Under the pieces are notes generated by a model. It was not told where the DNA came from. It worked only from the letters and a program-made list of their open reading frames with translations, and ran no database searches. A stretch of DNA of 64,000 nt. Source: Moringa oleifera (taxonomy: Eukaryota; Streptophyta; Magnoliopsida; Brassicales; Moringaceae). A program made the translations under genes and the position numbers. This document shows, piece by piece, positions 35,310 to 48,639 of this stretch; within the stretch, counting starts at the first letter, position 1, and each line of letters starts with the position of its first letter. The stretch spans positions 620,001-684,000 of the forward strand of contig JAJFZO010000799.1 in NCBI GenBank assembly GCA_021397835.1, written 5' to 3'.

Positions 35310-38300
35310 TAAAAGTTAGATTTATCTTTTTCTTTAAGTCATGCCTCACGAAAACTAGTAATTTTTTGAAAGTTATGACATCGCTCCACTGAAGCCAATG
35401 TGGAGTAGGAGGCTCATGACACTAATTATTCAAGATAAAGGGGAAAGATCCGCTTTGCTAACCACCATCATTGACAAGTCTCCTTAACAAAAGAGAAAAG
35501 GTTACCAAGGGGCCGAGCGTGAGCTTCATCCAAAGCTTGACCATAAGATGGTTGAATGCATAAGAGAAAAAAACAAAAGTAGGTTAATTGTAGGCCTTCT
35601 ACATACTTTTTTTAGTATTCAAAATCTCTCTTCATGGGTGCTTAGGTTAGCTCATGTTCTGATCGAGTTTTCCCTTTGTTTTTCCTTTGGTTATATACCA
35701 ACTCACCTATCTAGATCAGTGGATTGTCCTGTTTAGCAAATTTGGCTTCATTTGAAGTGTCTACAGATTACTAAGCCATAACATCTTAAGATCTAGCTAG
35801 GTAAGACTTATTACATACACCGTGGGGAAAGCCCATACAAGAAAATAAGACCTTTTCATAAGGAAAGAATTATTGTCGCTTCAAAAAAGATCTAACGAAA
35901 AGCACTAGTGAAATGAGGCACGAAAGGCTTTAAAGAGCTCAAGCAAATTATGCCTACCATGGCTACTAGTAATGATAAAGTTAGTTTACTTAACAAAGTC
36001 GTACCTTAATGATTAAGGAAGCGGCTTTATCTTAGCTTTTTCTACATTCTATCCGATCCTTTCTGTCATGGAGGAAGGGCTTTCATTCTTTAGATTAATG
36101 TTCCACCCTTTGCCTTTAGACTTGTAATAACTATAAGAGTTAACGATCTTTTGTGCCCTTTGCTTGGCTAACCCTCATAATCAGTTGGTTATTGTTACGA
36201 GTTTAAATCGTTTTATATGCTTATTTGGTTCAAAGAGCGCTCCACCTTGCTCCATTTGAAGTTTGTATGCTATTTTCTCTCTCCTACCCACTAAGGATGA
36301 AGTTAATAGAGAAATTTGGGTGTTGAGGACAATCCGTAAGCCCATGTTCATCAAACACTTCGCTGACATAAGTTAAGGCTGAAAACTCTAATTCGATCTA
36401 TTTCCTCAGGGAATATATAGACTTCTTCTCTTGAAGTTATAAATAAATGATCAATTAGTCAAGTTTAAGCTTAGTAATTATACAAGCAAAGAAAATACAA
36501 TTCAAAAAAAAAAAAGTATAGTGAAATAAAGTTCTCGTGGGTGGTGTGGCTTTCTCACTGTTGATTAAAAGGAAGTAACATCTCTTATCGATCAACCTCC
36601 AAATGTAATGGCTAGCTTAGATAAGAGCATTTTAAGCTATTCAAATAGATTCAATTTAGAGTAATGGTGTGTTACTAGGCTAACACATCAAGAACTATTA
36701 ACTGACATAGCTTGCTTGGAAGTCATGGCAAGCTTTTATCCTAATCGATTCCTAGCAAATATTAAGAAGTTTGATCCTCTGATTCTTAAAAGTTTTATGC
36801 TTAACTTAATCTTTACCTTACTTATTTTGTCCTTTGTGAAGTTAATAGGCTTTTTCGAAAAGAAAGGACTTTAGCCATTTGTGCGAAGTTTCTCTCCTTA
36901 TTAGAGAAGTTATGCTTGTGTGAAATCAGACCCTTGGGTAAAGAGACATTTTTAGCTGTATGCCCTTTGGGCCTTAGCCCCTTAAGGGTTGAGTTTCAGT
37001 GGCAGGCTCTTACGTCATTTTGACCTGTATCTAGTAAAAGTAGTGGCTTGTTTGTTTTGATGCTCGCCTTATGGTTCTCAATCCTTTTTTATCGAAATTC
37101 CTTTAAAGAGATTTATTCTTATATCGAAACAAGACACACTATGCTAGATTTAGCCAATATGGATACAAATGAGGATTCCCAAATTCTTTTTATAGATTTA
37201 GATTTTGATGCCCTTACGTATAAAGATATGGGCAAGGATACCAATTTAGATGTGGCTAAAAAGGCTTGTTTGAGTGATTCATAAACCCTCATGAGGATAA
37301 ACAAGCAAGGGTTTCATCCTTTGCTTATAGAAATGCTACTTAGAGAAATGTTGCTTCAGGATAAACTAGATATGTTGTATCTAAAATTTGATACATTAGT
37401 TCAGCTGATGTTGCTTTGGATGCTTACCTTGTCTTTTTCCTTTGAGGTTAGCTCTTTGAGATCAACTGAATTGCTTGTTAACACTCTCTCCTTCAGTTAT
37501 AGGCTGTAAAAATGTGTTGTTAGAGTTGATGTTTCGTTCCATCTTTCAAAGAAGACAAAATATGACCTTTACAATCTCTTAAATTTAAAAAAAAGATATC
37601 GTATAATCGATTACATTTCTATAAAATGAAATAGTTAATTCATTCAATCAAGATCATGAAAAAAATATCATAGTAGATTAAATCCCTTGAATGAAAATTA
37701 GTTGATAATTAGTGTGCACTTTTGCAGTAGTCGAAGCCACCACATAGGCTTCTTCTTTATACTACTAAGATGAACTAAAAAGCGTGACAAGATTTGGTTA
37801 CTTTTTCGATCATCAATCATAAAGCTTTCCATGAAGAGCCCCCGTAAGTCACACTAATTGAAGAACTAAGGGTATATGAAGTCCTGTTTCACATGGTTGA
37901 GTGGAAGGTAACTCTGCTGATCGAAGCCAACGTAAGTCCCTCTTAAAAGGAATAGAAACCCTTTCACATATATCTTTTTTAGAGCAAATCTTAAGTGACG
38001 TTATTGCTGCTACTGGTCTTGACACCAAAATAAATGTCAATAGAGTTAAAACAAGTAAGTCGAGTTGGGAAAAGTGTAATGGGCCATAGAAGGAGTGCAA
38101 AAGCACATTCTTTTTGCCTCGATAACAAATCCAATGCTAAACCTCCTACACACATGGGAACCAAAGAAAAAGAGGAGTTAGGATCCACCTATACTCTGAA
38201 AGGCAGTACTAACAAAAAATGCGACATCAAGACTTGAGGGTAAACCAAGAAATTACTATTTAAGATCACGAGGACCGACAACGGTTAAAGAATAAAAAAG

Positions 38301-41300
38301 TGGCACCACACGCTAGTTACTAGTACCCTAACAGTTGGCACCTGATCAAAGCAAGAAAATGAAAACCATGCCATCTTTAAGCCTAGCTTTATCTCTTGTT
38401 TTGGTTTTATGCCCTTTAGACTTCTCTTAAGGGATGATCGGTATTTTTCTTTCTGTTTTGACACCTCTTAGAAACTAGAAAAAGAGAGATTGGGTATTGG
38501 GCATACTTATAACAGCTATATTCAAATCCATGTTACTTAGGTCATGAATTGAATCAAGACTATTTCAAAGCAAACAATTGCCTATCCACTATGAGATTAG
38601 ATGGAATGTCCGTCCAGCTCATTACACTTAAATTAGAGCTTAGGGCAACTTTAGACTCACTAATTCGGCATAAGTTCCAAGACTAGAGCCATACCGTAAC
38701 CATACACATATGATGGCCTACCAGCACCATATGTGACAGTAGAAGGGCAACAAGATTTGAAAGATAGTCAGCATTCATAATAGTAGAAGGAGAGGGATTC
38801 TCATGCATGCCCACCACTAACAAGCAGAAGTTATAAGGAAATAGGGAGGCCCAAGCCGAAGACCTCCAATTCGAGCACACCTATTAGTTAGTCTATCTTT
38901 GGAAGAATCTACATTTAAAGGCTTAGGTGAAACATTTCGAAAAATGAAATTAACATATGACTAGGAATAGCCCTATCATAGATCAAAATCATATGGTTAA
39001 GGTCCCCACACTTAGGACCGTCCATACTAGGGCTAGTTTAACTTAGATCAAAGTCCCATGCATTGCCCACAAAAAAAAAAAGAGACTATTAACGATTCAA
39101 CATCTTGCCACCTCATATAAATCCTTCTTAACATAAGCTAATTCTGTCGTCCACAAGTCCTTAATCTTCATGCGAAAGCAATGTAACCTTCTTGTAAAGG
39201 AAAGACTCATGTCGACCTAACTACTCTTACCTTGTCAAGGCTCAAGTAAGGGTTTTGGTGGGAAAGGAACTTGTTAAGCCATAGAGTCTTGTTATTCTCA
39301 TTTGCTATAGGGCAGCTCATTAGTTTTCATGGATGTTGTAAGTGAAAGGTGTTGTTAACATAAAGTTGTTTGATTTGCCAGCCTAGTCCTAAAGCAATGA
39401 AGAGGACATTCATATGGTTGTAGTTTTACAACTGGATCATAAACATGCCATTAAACACTAAGAAAATAGCCTTCACATGAAAGGCCATCGGTGGACTAAT
39501 TCTTATGATCTTTCCAATGAAAGCTTAAGGGAAGGATTTCTTTTCTCTTTCAAGAAAACAAAGACTAAGTAAAGGCAGACAATAAGGCGAAGATAGTAGA
39601 CTTGCCTTGAGACAAGAACATAGCATGGAGACATTACTCCAGATTGGTGAAATAGTTAAAACCACCTCCTTCGCTTGGCAAGCTCCTCTTTGCTCCTAAT
39701 AGACTACTAGACATATTGTCTACTCTGCTTTTATGGAGGAGCTAAGTCCAAGAAGGGCTCTCCAAAGTCAATTATCAAGTTTTCAAACTCGCCTTGAAGT
39801 TGATGAATGATTATAGGGCTAACAATAAGCAGGCTCACTTATGATATGCTAAAATAATATATCCCGTTTTTTATTAATCCCTAACATTCATGAAATAGAT
39901 TATCAAAAAGGGGTTTTTGCAAGTAGGAAAATGACCTTTTTGACGATCTACATATTGTAGCTTGACCTTGGTCTTAGAACTTCCCAAGTCACAAAGTCTT
40001 TGATAAAGTTGTAAAAAAAAAAGAAGAATATACCCTAATATATATATTTTTTTCAAAAGGCTTACAGTTAGTAAGACAAGTGTTAGTACCAAATCTTAAA
40101 TCAGTAATGGACTACTAGTTAACACACTACTAAAGTAGAGTAACCAACATGCACATATCATGATTTACCAGAGGAGCTTAGAGCTCAGCAAATGGAAGAA
40201 GCAGGCAAAAATAGATAGAATTTAGTAGGAAAAGGTGCTTTGTAGGACTTATTCAAAGGTGAGATCAAAGATCTTTCAATGTGTTGATTTTTTTTTTCAA
40301 AAAAAAGAAAGTGGCTTTTTACTAGGAGTTTCATTTGTCGATCGATGTGAGGTCAAAAACTCTTACTTCACGCTTGAGAAACACCCTTCCTAGTGATCTA
40401 CTTCATGAATGGAAAGGTGAAACGAAGGAAGACAGCTGAATACCAAAAATTTAAAGAAAAGAATTTCCAAAGATAAATATTCGACATTGAGCCCACCTAT
40501 CATAAGTATAAGTTGAGAGAGTGAGATAGAGACAAATACCCAATAGATAGTGAAAAAGCTTTCCTACATGTAGGAACCTTCCTTTCATCTTGCAGCCTTG
40601 ATACTTAATTCTATTGTCCCCTACATTCGCTCTTGCAAGGCTAACCAAGAAAGAGGTGCTTTTTCAAGTTTGGTTTGCCTAGATAGGAAATGTGCTTATG
40701 GTGCTTTTAGTAACAATTTTAAAGTGAAATATGTTTCTATTCTAGGCGTATGATTGCTTGTTTCCTTGACTTAAAGCTAGGGCTTATGGTTCGTTATCAA
40801 TACCTCATTTAAACTGATATAACCTCGTTGCCCACTTCTTGATGTTTGGTTCTTTCCCCTGCACTCTCTCTTAAGGTGGGTCCTATCGCTCTACTGTGTC
40901 AACACTTTATCGCGATGCTAGAAGGTGAGATTTTAGGACTTTTCCCAAGCTATGAATCTTTATCAATGGCTTGGTAATAAAAGATAAAGAAATTTTTAAT
41001 TTGATATTCGATTCATAAACACGAAGAAAAAGGTAGTTGAACCACTTCCCTCAAGTGTTACTATACAAGAAGGAGCTTGCACTAGTGAATCACATGTCAA
41101 AATAACAAAATTAAAAATCATTAAGATTTATGCTTGGCCTTTTGCTTATTGTCTGTGGTGTAACGGAATCTCATGCAAAGAATAGAAAAAGGTTGAACTT
41201 AGCTCCCAAACCAAAAGATTTGGGAGCTTTGGCCCGCTTATCATTAATCCCATTCTATAACCCTGTTAGTACCTATTCTGACTCTTATTAGCCTCTGAGG

Positions 41301-42490
41301 GACATCGAAGACTTGAAACTACATCAAAAGGCAAAGTATTTTCCTTTTTCATTACTATCTCGAAAGAAACAATTAGCTTAGGATGAATGTCATTATTTTT
41401 TTTTTCTTTCTTTCCCTCTTATGAGCTTCCTTTCAAAGTCAATGTGCTTCCTTATTTGCGAAAATTTCCTCCCTCTGGTGTTGTCTCCTTACTGAGTTCT
41501 CTTTTCGTCATTTCAGCCTTTCTTTACATCTAAGCTTTTTTTCTTGAAGTTTTTCTTTAGCCTGATCAAATAATGGTGTTGTACCTTTGGATATAGGATT
41601 TGATATCACCCAATTCTTCATTTACTAATGAAAAACTGGTACTAAGTCAGATTTAATGTTTCAAAGAAGTAAGTAGTTATTAACCACCAAAGTCTAGTTG
41701 ATGTTTATGGACTAACTTAACTCCTTACCCTATTTCTATTATAGACTTTGATGTTATCTTTTGTCTTCTCTTTCCTGTGCATTGGACAAATATTAGCTCT
41801 ATTTCTTTTAGTTAATAGCTCTTGTCTTATAAGTCTAAGTAGCTAGGAATCTTCCTATTTAAGAGTTCATGAGTTAAGTAAGATTAGATAGCCATTCCTT
41901 TCCTAGAGCTAAGAAATGCTAAGCCACGTCGTAATTCCTATATAAAGCAATTTTCTTATAGTAACAATGCCTATTTGAAAGATTAAATAGGCAGATAAAA
42001 CCAATGAAAAGGCTGACTAGCTCCTGTAATCACTAAGAAAATCCTTTGCCTTAGTAAGTTAGCCTTGGTTGCTAAGGTTCTTTAGGCACTACGGTAGGAT
42101 GTGGATTGATCATGACAAGAATGGACTTTTCCATGATGTAATAAAAGAGTCATAATCTAGGAAATCTCGACTAGAAGAAGGATATATGAATTTAATTCAG
42201 ATGGTAAAGGCTTAGCTTAGCCATGTCTTCTCTCCTAGTCCTTTCGAACCAAATATTTCAAAAATGATCAAGTTGGAGGCAAAGACTGGTAAAGTTCATC
42301 ATAGAAAGGAGGCGTCACCCAAGGAAAAAAGTGGTAGATTTTGATGGCTTGAATGCTGAGTAGATTTAGATGGGGTCTATCTCATAAATAAAGGAAAAGT
42401 ATACATGCTAGTGCACTATGGCTTATGTAGTTTATTAGGTTAGATGACCTTCGAGTAACCAACTACACAACAAATTTTGATTAATAACTT
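35310..42490. other. NUMT block without recognised protein genes
   Basis: About 7 kb. Open frames such as 37048-37284 with 37291-37509, and 37849-38106 on the minus strand, match no family I know. It contains the second copy of repeat B (38374-38535). The right end leads into the mitochondrial tRNA cluster. Decay resembles that of the other blocks. Confidence 0.5.
38374..38535 (+). repeat. Repeat B, right copy
   Basis: Direct copy of 1155-1317, about 37 kb away, with only scattered differences. Here it continues beyond CAAATCCATGTTA into ordinary NUMT sequence, which gives the unrearranged context for the breakpoint at 1317-1322. Confidence 0.85.
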
Positions 42491-42579
42491 GAAGGATGGC
42501 TGAATGGCTTAAGGCATTGGTTTTGGTAAATTGGTATATAAGAAGATCGTATCATGGGTTCAAATTCCTTTTCCTTTGG
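42491..42579 (+). pseudogene. trnS: Pseudo-tRNA-Ser (GCU), mitochondrial type
   Basis: Matches the plant mitochondrial trnS(GCU) pattern: GGATGGCTGAATGGCTTAAG in the 5' and D-arm part, the long variable arm of a class-II tRNA, and ATGGGTTCAAATTCC in the T arm. The anticodon loop is altered by an inserted or changed base (GGTTTTGGTAAAT), so GCU is not readable at the expected place. It is first of three tRNA remnants in the order S-F-P. Confidence 0.82.
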
Positions 42580-42907
42580 CACGAAAGTGGAACAGATGGG
42601 CAAAATTACGCGAGAGAAAGAACTTCTTGGTAGGGTCCCTTGAAAGAAAAAATTACATTACTTATTGACTAAGAATGGAGAGCCTATTGTGCATTATTTT
42701 CATTTGACCAACCTATCTTCTTTTATAAGCAAGCTCCCTATCGCTGTCCATGGATCGAATGAATCTCGGTTCTTGAGCATGTTGGGAGATTAAGTAGCAA
42801 ATGAAAGAGCTACTCGAAAGCCTGATGAAAAAGTGAGCCTAATAAATTGATTAATAAATGTTAAGGTAGGACGCTATTCGATAAAGAAAACGGACTTTAG
42901 GAAAGTG
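42580..42907. other. Spacer between trnS and trnF remnants
   Basis: NUMT spacer of about 330 bp. No gene was seen. Confidence 0.5.
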
Positions 42908-42981
42908 GTTCATGTAGCTCAGTTGACTAGAGTGAAGGATTGAAAATCCTTATGTGAGTGGTTTGAATCCACTTCTAAGGG
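42908..42981 (+). tRNA. trnF: tRNA-Phe (GAA) remnant, mitochondrial type
   Basis: Seventy-four bases. The D arm is GCTCAGTTGACTAGAGT; the anticodon stem AAGGA/TCCTT is perfect around a TTGAAAA loop with anticodon GAA; the T arm AGTGG/CCACT is perfect around TTTGAAT. The acceptor stem (GTTCATG against TCTAAGG) has several mismatches, so it is probably a non-functional nuclear copy of the mitochondrial gene although the core fold survives. Confidence 0.85.
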
Positions 42982-43167
42982 GGAAATAGGTCTAAAGGAC
43001 ACATAGCTGAGTGTGAGTAGGATTTTTAAATTCAAGTGAAAAGAAGAAGGCAAAAAGCCACATAATGCAAGAGGCAGATTGGTTCTTACACCCTATGCCC
43101 AATAGGATGGGCAAGTTCGGCTCAAATATTCATCGATTGAGTGGATTTATATGCTTCGGGGTTGAGA

Positions 43168-43241
43168 CAAGGTGTAACGCAGTTTGGTCAGTGCATTTGT
43201 TTTGGGTATAGAGGGCCATAGGTTCGATTCTTGTTGCTTGA
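43168..43241 (+). tRNA. trnP: tRNA-Pro (UGG) remnant, mitochondrial type
   Basis: Seventy-four bases beginning CAAGGTGTAACGCAG, with anticodon TGG in the loop TTTGGGT between TTTGT and ATAGA, and GGGCCATAGGTTCGATT in the variable and T arms. The 3' acceptor side is damaged (TGCTTGA), apparently by a one-base loss plus substitutions. It is the third member of the S-F-P cluster and probably not functional. Confidence 0.87.
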
Positions 43242-43740
43242 TGTCTTTTTTATTTTTTGGTATGTCGTGACTGCACCCATGGCATGATGTTTTAAGATTG
43301 GTTCTTGCATGGTTTGCTAAGCATGGTGTTAGCATGGCGTTCCAAGACCAAGCCTAATGTGTTCTCTTCATATTGTTATAAATAAAAGAAGAATAAAAAA
43401 AAGGCCTTAAAAAGTTTGCATGACCTATGTAACATGGGCTTGCAGTGCCTTTACTCCCCTTAACTAAATCTCTAGGCCTACCAAAGATTGCTCACTTATG
43501 AAATAGGCCTAAGCCTATACCAATGGACTCGTGACATCCATGCACTAAGTCATCAAATGACACATGTTAAAAAGGCCTGTTATATCTGTCCAAATTCAAA
43601 GCCCGAAAGAAAGATGGGTCCCATGAAATCATGAAAATGATCAAACAATAGTCCTTCTTGGTAGAAGCTAGCTACTAACTCAAAAACCACACACAGACAA
43701 AGACATGCAAGCCTAGTCGAACTTATAAATTATAGACTAA
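43242..43740. other. NUMT block between trnP and the MULE
   Basis: About 500 bp with no recognised gene. It ends where typical MULE-end-like sequence begins near 43749. Confidence 0.5.
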
Positions 43741-46700
43741 AAAATAGAGGAAATTGCCAAAATTGCCACCTCATGTTCCTTTTTTTATGAAACAAACCAT
43801 TTTTACTAAACTTTTATGTTTTTCACACTTAAATGTATTGTGAAAATTAAAATACCCATACTAAAGACAATAATACCCTTAAAAAGTAAATAAATTTAAA
43901 AAATGAGAAAATTAATGCATACAATATTAATATTCTTGCTTTTTGAGCTCTCTCTGTCATCAAGCTCTCTCTCTTTTTGTCTTCAGGCTCTTTCTGCAAA
44001 TTTTTTCTTTATGTTTATATCTAAGATCTACCTAAACAAAGGCTAGAAAAGGAATAAAAAGCAATCATCAATTAATTTTGGCTAATTCTATTCACGCTGT
44101 ATCTAAGATTTACACAATCAAGCTCGTGTTTTTAGTAGCAATGTTTCATCAAAAGCAAAAAGTGTTCGGGTGGGTCAAGAGACTAACAGGTATGTATTTG
44201 AACGATAATGTGTCTTAATAATGCGAAGATTTTATTTGTTTTAAAAGAATAATCGTGATATATCATATATATCATAACATGAACAAAGAACCGTGCCATG
44301 GTTGATTAAATCATGACTTAGTTGCCAATTTCATATCATCTTGTGAACCATCATGACTTTATTCACAAATTAATATTTCTTTAATAAAATCGATACATAA
44401 GATAATATCATTGCTTATTTATCTAAATCGTTATTTATTAACTAAACTTTAATTTTGTTCTTTTTTCTAAAAATATCGCTTCTTTTCTGAAACATGTTCA
44501 TGGTCATGGCAGAATGCGTGTTATTGTAACTTAGAATGGTGAGTGGTCCGAGTCAAGAGAAAGTTTTGAGTATATTGGTAGGACTATCAAAACTCAAGGT
44601 TATGTTGTTTGAAAGGGTTTGACACATGCATAGTTATTAGATTTAGTTAAATCTTACATTGATATTGATTTCTCTAACTATGATATTATACTGCACACCA
44701 TAGTGAGATCTGAGAAAACTACCATTAAAATTGAGTTAGTGAATGATGATAATATTGAGTTCATGTTGTATGGTGATAACATATTATCCCATGTAATTAT
44801 GGATTTTGTGAAGCGATATGATGTTGAGAACACACATGGCGTATGTGAAGGTAGAATTCAAAACGAATCAATTAGTTGAATTCTTGTATTGGGAGCAATG
44901 AGGTTGTTGATGTAATCCCTAACTTAGAGGCCCATGCAATAATTCAAGGTAAAAATTTAGGCATAGAACCATTATTCCATAATGAGACTCCTCTTAATAC
45001 TTAGAATACTGATGAGATCGACTTGGATGAGTCGATGGAATATGATGTTGTCTGTAAGTATCCAATCCCAAAAATTGAGCCCACTCAACTTATTGAAGAA
45101 GAGCAATTTGAACCTATTATGGAAGTTAAGCTCGACGATGAGGACTTGCCTTTTGTACTATATTCAATCCCACCTTATGTGCCACCTGCATGCGCTGAAG
45201 TATACAATAATATAAGTGATGGTATTAATAAGAGGTATAGTGAGTTGAGTGCTAAATTATACAGTGTTATTCTGGCTCTTACTATGGAATCAGTGACTCT
45301 GATTGACATCTTTATTAGAGGTCAATTTTTCCTAAATAAGAAAAAGTTGAAGCAATTTTTGCGTATGTATGCATTGACTGAGAACTTTGAATTTAGAGTC
45401 ACTAGATCCAACAAATCAATACTTAAGATTGCTTGTAGAGAAGAAAATTATGCATGGAAGGTTCGTGTTATGAAAGTTGCACAAGGACAATTCTTTCAAA
45501 TTTGACATTGTGATTTGACACACACTTGTATATTGAAGGAGTTGCATCGATAACATCGACAATCAAGTTTTACCATTATTAAAGAAATTATTACTTAACA
45601 GTTATTCACTAATGCTAGAATTATGAAGTCAAAAGATATCATAGGTGACATGAAATAATTATATGGCATACGAATTTTATATAGCAAAGCTTAGAAGGCA
45701 AAAAAATACGCATTGTCTCTTACTTATGCTGACCTAGTTGAGTCATACCAACGATTACCATTATATTGTCACATGTTGCAAATAGTTAGTCCAAGAACTA
45801 AGGCTTGCATATGCATTAAAGATAAGACTAATCGATTTAAGTATTTTTTTGTAGCTCTAGGACAATCATTAAGGGGATTCCTTTCAGTGATTAGACTAGT
45901 TATTGCTATCGATGCCACTCCCTTGAAAGGAAGATTCCACGGTGTTATTTTTGTAGTAATGTGCAAGGATGAAAATGAACTGATATACCCACTAGCATTT
46001 GGTTACTGTGGTTCAAAAAGTTATAAGGCTTGGGAGTGATTTTTAAAGCAACTGAAGGAGGCTATTGGTCATGTTCATGACTTAGTTATTATATCGAATC
46101 ATCATGCTAGTATTACAAAGGCCACTGTAATGTCCTTAATTCTTGTCATAGGTTATGTTCTTCGCATATGGCCCAAAATATAAAGAATAAATTCAAGAGA
46201 AAAGAAGTTCTAAGATATTCTATAATGTAGCAAGGGCATATCGAGAGTCTGAATTTAGTCAATTGATGATTGAATTGCCAACTAATCACCCTCAAGCATT
46301 TGAATATATCATGAAGGAAGATATGAGGAAATGGTCACATGTGTATTGCCCTCGAAAATGATACCAACTCATGATCACTAATATTGCTGAAAGCTTGAAT
46401 TCACGCCTTCGATTTTCCCGCGAGTTGCCCGTCATGGTTTTATTAAAATTTTTTAGAGATATGATGCAATGTTGATTCTATGATAGGCATGAGAAAGCTA
46501 AGATTTGGAAAGCACAATTAACTGAATGGGTCCACTCTTTGATGAATTAAAGACAAAAAATTTCATTACAAATGACGAATTTTAACATTGATTAGAATGT
46601 ATTTGTAGTCATGTGCACATGCACTAGCAGTTTCTATGTGACATTTATCATATGTTAATAATATATTTTTATTTTTCATTCTTGTTTTGGTAACTTTGCC

Positions 46701-47020
46701 ATTTTTCATTTTTTTTACAAGGAACGTAACATTGATTTTATAACCTTTTGCTTTAATTATTACAAGCAAAAGCACTTAGTAGCAGCATACACTAAGCCAA
46801 TCTATCTAAGTCTGATTGGAATATGCTTGAAGACGTCAGAAAGGTTGTTGTATTACTGTTAAATAATGGTAAGCATATGGCTCATCCAAAGAAGCAAAGA
46901 ATGCCCTATAGTGGGAAAGGACATGATAGAAGAAATTTTTTAGGTGCAGCCAATATGGACACAACCGGTTAACATGTGCAAACCCATAGCATCACAATAA
47001 AGGAACTCATTCAACTTTAG
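43741..47020 (+). mobile_element. MuDR-like element (MULE), decayed
   Basis: Contains one plus-strand MuDR-family transposase gene, heavily interrupted. The left boundary is put near GGAAATTGCCAAAATTGCC (43749), which resembles the ends of many plant MULEs. No inverted counterpart was found near 47020, so the right end is missing, decayed or the element lacks long terminal repeats. No 9-bp target duplication was identified. Mitochondrial-type sequence lies on both sides. Confidence 0.75.
44505..46985 (+). pseudogene. MuDR-family transposase
   Basis: Decayed DDE transposase. The N-terminal part (44505-44870) reads HGRMRVIVT*NGEWSE and RYDVENTHG. A Mutator DNA-binding-type domain (about 45290-45510) contains IRGQFFLNKKKLKQFLRMYA and IACREENYAWKVR. 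The MULE catalytic domain (about 45895-46170) contains VIAIDATPLKGRFHGVIF with the first catalytic Asp, then DENELIYPLAFGYCGSKSYK; the usual SDRH-type word with the second Asp reads SNHHASI, so Asp has become Asn. A SWIM-type stretch (FNYYKQKHLVAAYTKPIY, 46742-46798) is followed by a tail with HPKKQRMPYSGKG and a decayed zinc knuckle (46860-46985). The longest open parts are 160 and 108 codons (45023-45505, 45713-46039). Stops and frameshifts exclude function. Confidence 0.9.
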
Positions 47021-47707
47021 ATTTTGAAGGAAGAATGTCACTTGGAATCTTGACAAGTGAATTTTCTCTTTCATATCATGGCCTTGGTAGAACTTGTATT
47101 TGATTGGGATTTCGATTGAAAAAAGGTTAGATCACTTCTTCATGTGCTTAAAAAGCCAAAGCAATCTCAATTGGAGCCAATTCTAGTTTTTCCCACTTAA
47201 TCTCTTTTATAGAAATAGCACTCGATCAAAAGGGCCACAAGCAAGTTCAGCAGTTGAACCATTTATAATCGATCGACGAGAAACTTGAAGCTATCTAAGG
47301 TAAGAGCAAACTCATATTAGGCATAGTCACAACATCAACTAGTACAAGAAAAATGCATAATAGCAAGGATCAATTCATCTCAATGTACAAAAAACATTAC
47401 CTTATGCAACCCAAAAAGATGAAAAGATTACTAGCTCGAAGAAAACTCTTTTAAAGCCTGATATAAGCCAAACCCCTCAATTCAACAATAAGAGTCAGTT
47501 ATGGAATAGCCTTTTGGTTAGCTTTCTTATTCCTAAGGACTTTTAATCGGTAAGCTTTATAGTGGACTAGCCTTGCTAACAAGGAGAATATGAAAGAGAT
47601 AGTTGCACTTATCTTCACTTAGAAACTTCACACTTCTTATTCTAGTAAGGCATGCTCTCTAAACTAGATTCATTTGTTTTTGTCTCTAACGATTAACCTA
47701 TTCTAAA
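47021..47707. other. NUMT block between the MULE and a CACTA element
   Basis: About 690 bp with no recognised gene. It lies directly before the target duplication GCA of the next CACTA element. Confidence 0.5.
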
Positions 47708-48061
47708 GCACACTATTACAAAAATTATAATAAGTAACAGTGATTTAATGGCAGTTCTTGAAAGAATTGTCATTAAAAGCATCATTAACAATTTTTAATG
47801 TTAGTTCTTCTAAAATTGACATTAAAAGTGGGATTTGCCACATATTTAACGTCAGTTACCATTAAGTGACACTAAAAGGTAACATTTAATGTTGAATGCC
47901 ATGGGAACTGATGTTAAATGGTTAAAAGATTAAAGCCTTAAACAAAAGTTCCATAAGAACTGTTGTTAAAGGCTTAAACTACACAGCCTTTAATGACAAT
48001 TCTACTGGAACTGTCATTAAAGGCTTGCACCAAGCCTTTTAACCTAGCTATCATTTTTTCC

Positions 48062-48088
48062 TCCAAAAGTAGCAGTAGCCACTTTTGG
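48062..48088. repeat. Short hairpin in CACTA leader
   Basis: An 8-bp inverted repeat, CCAAAAGT and ACTTTTGG, around a short loop, placed between the left subterminal palindromes and a pyrimidine-rich leader. Confidence 0.5.
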
Positions 48089-48639
48089 AGAAATAGCCAT
48101 CTAACCCACGCCCACATCTCTTCCTCTCCATTGTTCTTTCCTTGCTCCTTCCTCTTCCATTTGTCTTAATCTTAATAAGGCAAAGCCAAACCCTCCCCTC
48201 TCTATTTGTTCTTCATCTTTGGCATTTAAACATGAAAGTATTTCGGTAGACTCAAAATTTTTTTATGAAATTTTTTTTCATAATTATTTCATTTGGTTTT
48301 GATTTGAAGAATGAATTGAGAATCTATATTATTTTGAGATTTTCTTCATTAGGTATGTATGGTGAATTTTTATTAGTGAAATTTCAGTTTTTTTGTAAGT
48401 ATATTTAGATGAATATTAGGTATGAATGAGTATATATTGATGAATTTATTGTTTGATAATTTTTAAGATTTTTATATTAATTGATGAATTAAGTAAATGT
48501 TAGTTACATGTTTATATTTTGATGAAGTTGATATTAGCTAGATGGATTTATATTTTGATCAATTTATGTTTGAATAAATTTTGTTAAGTAAGATTAATTG
48601 ATATATTTTGTAAAATTTATATTGATTTTGTAATTAACT

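Noticed and set aside
37048..37509. Two neighbouring open frames that could form one protein
   Set aside because: No recognisable domain, and the composition and surrounding decay are like noncoding NUMT.
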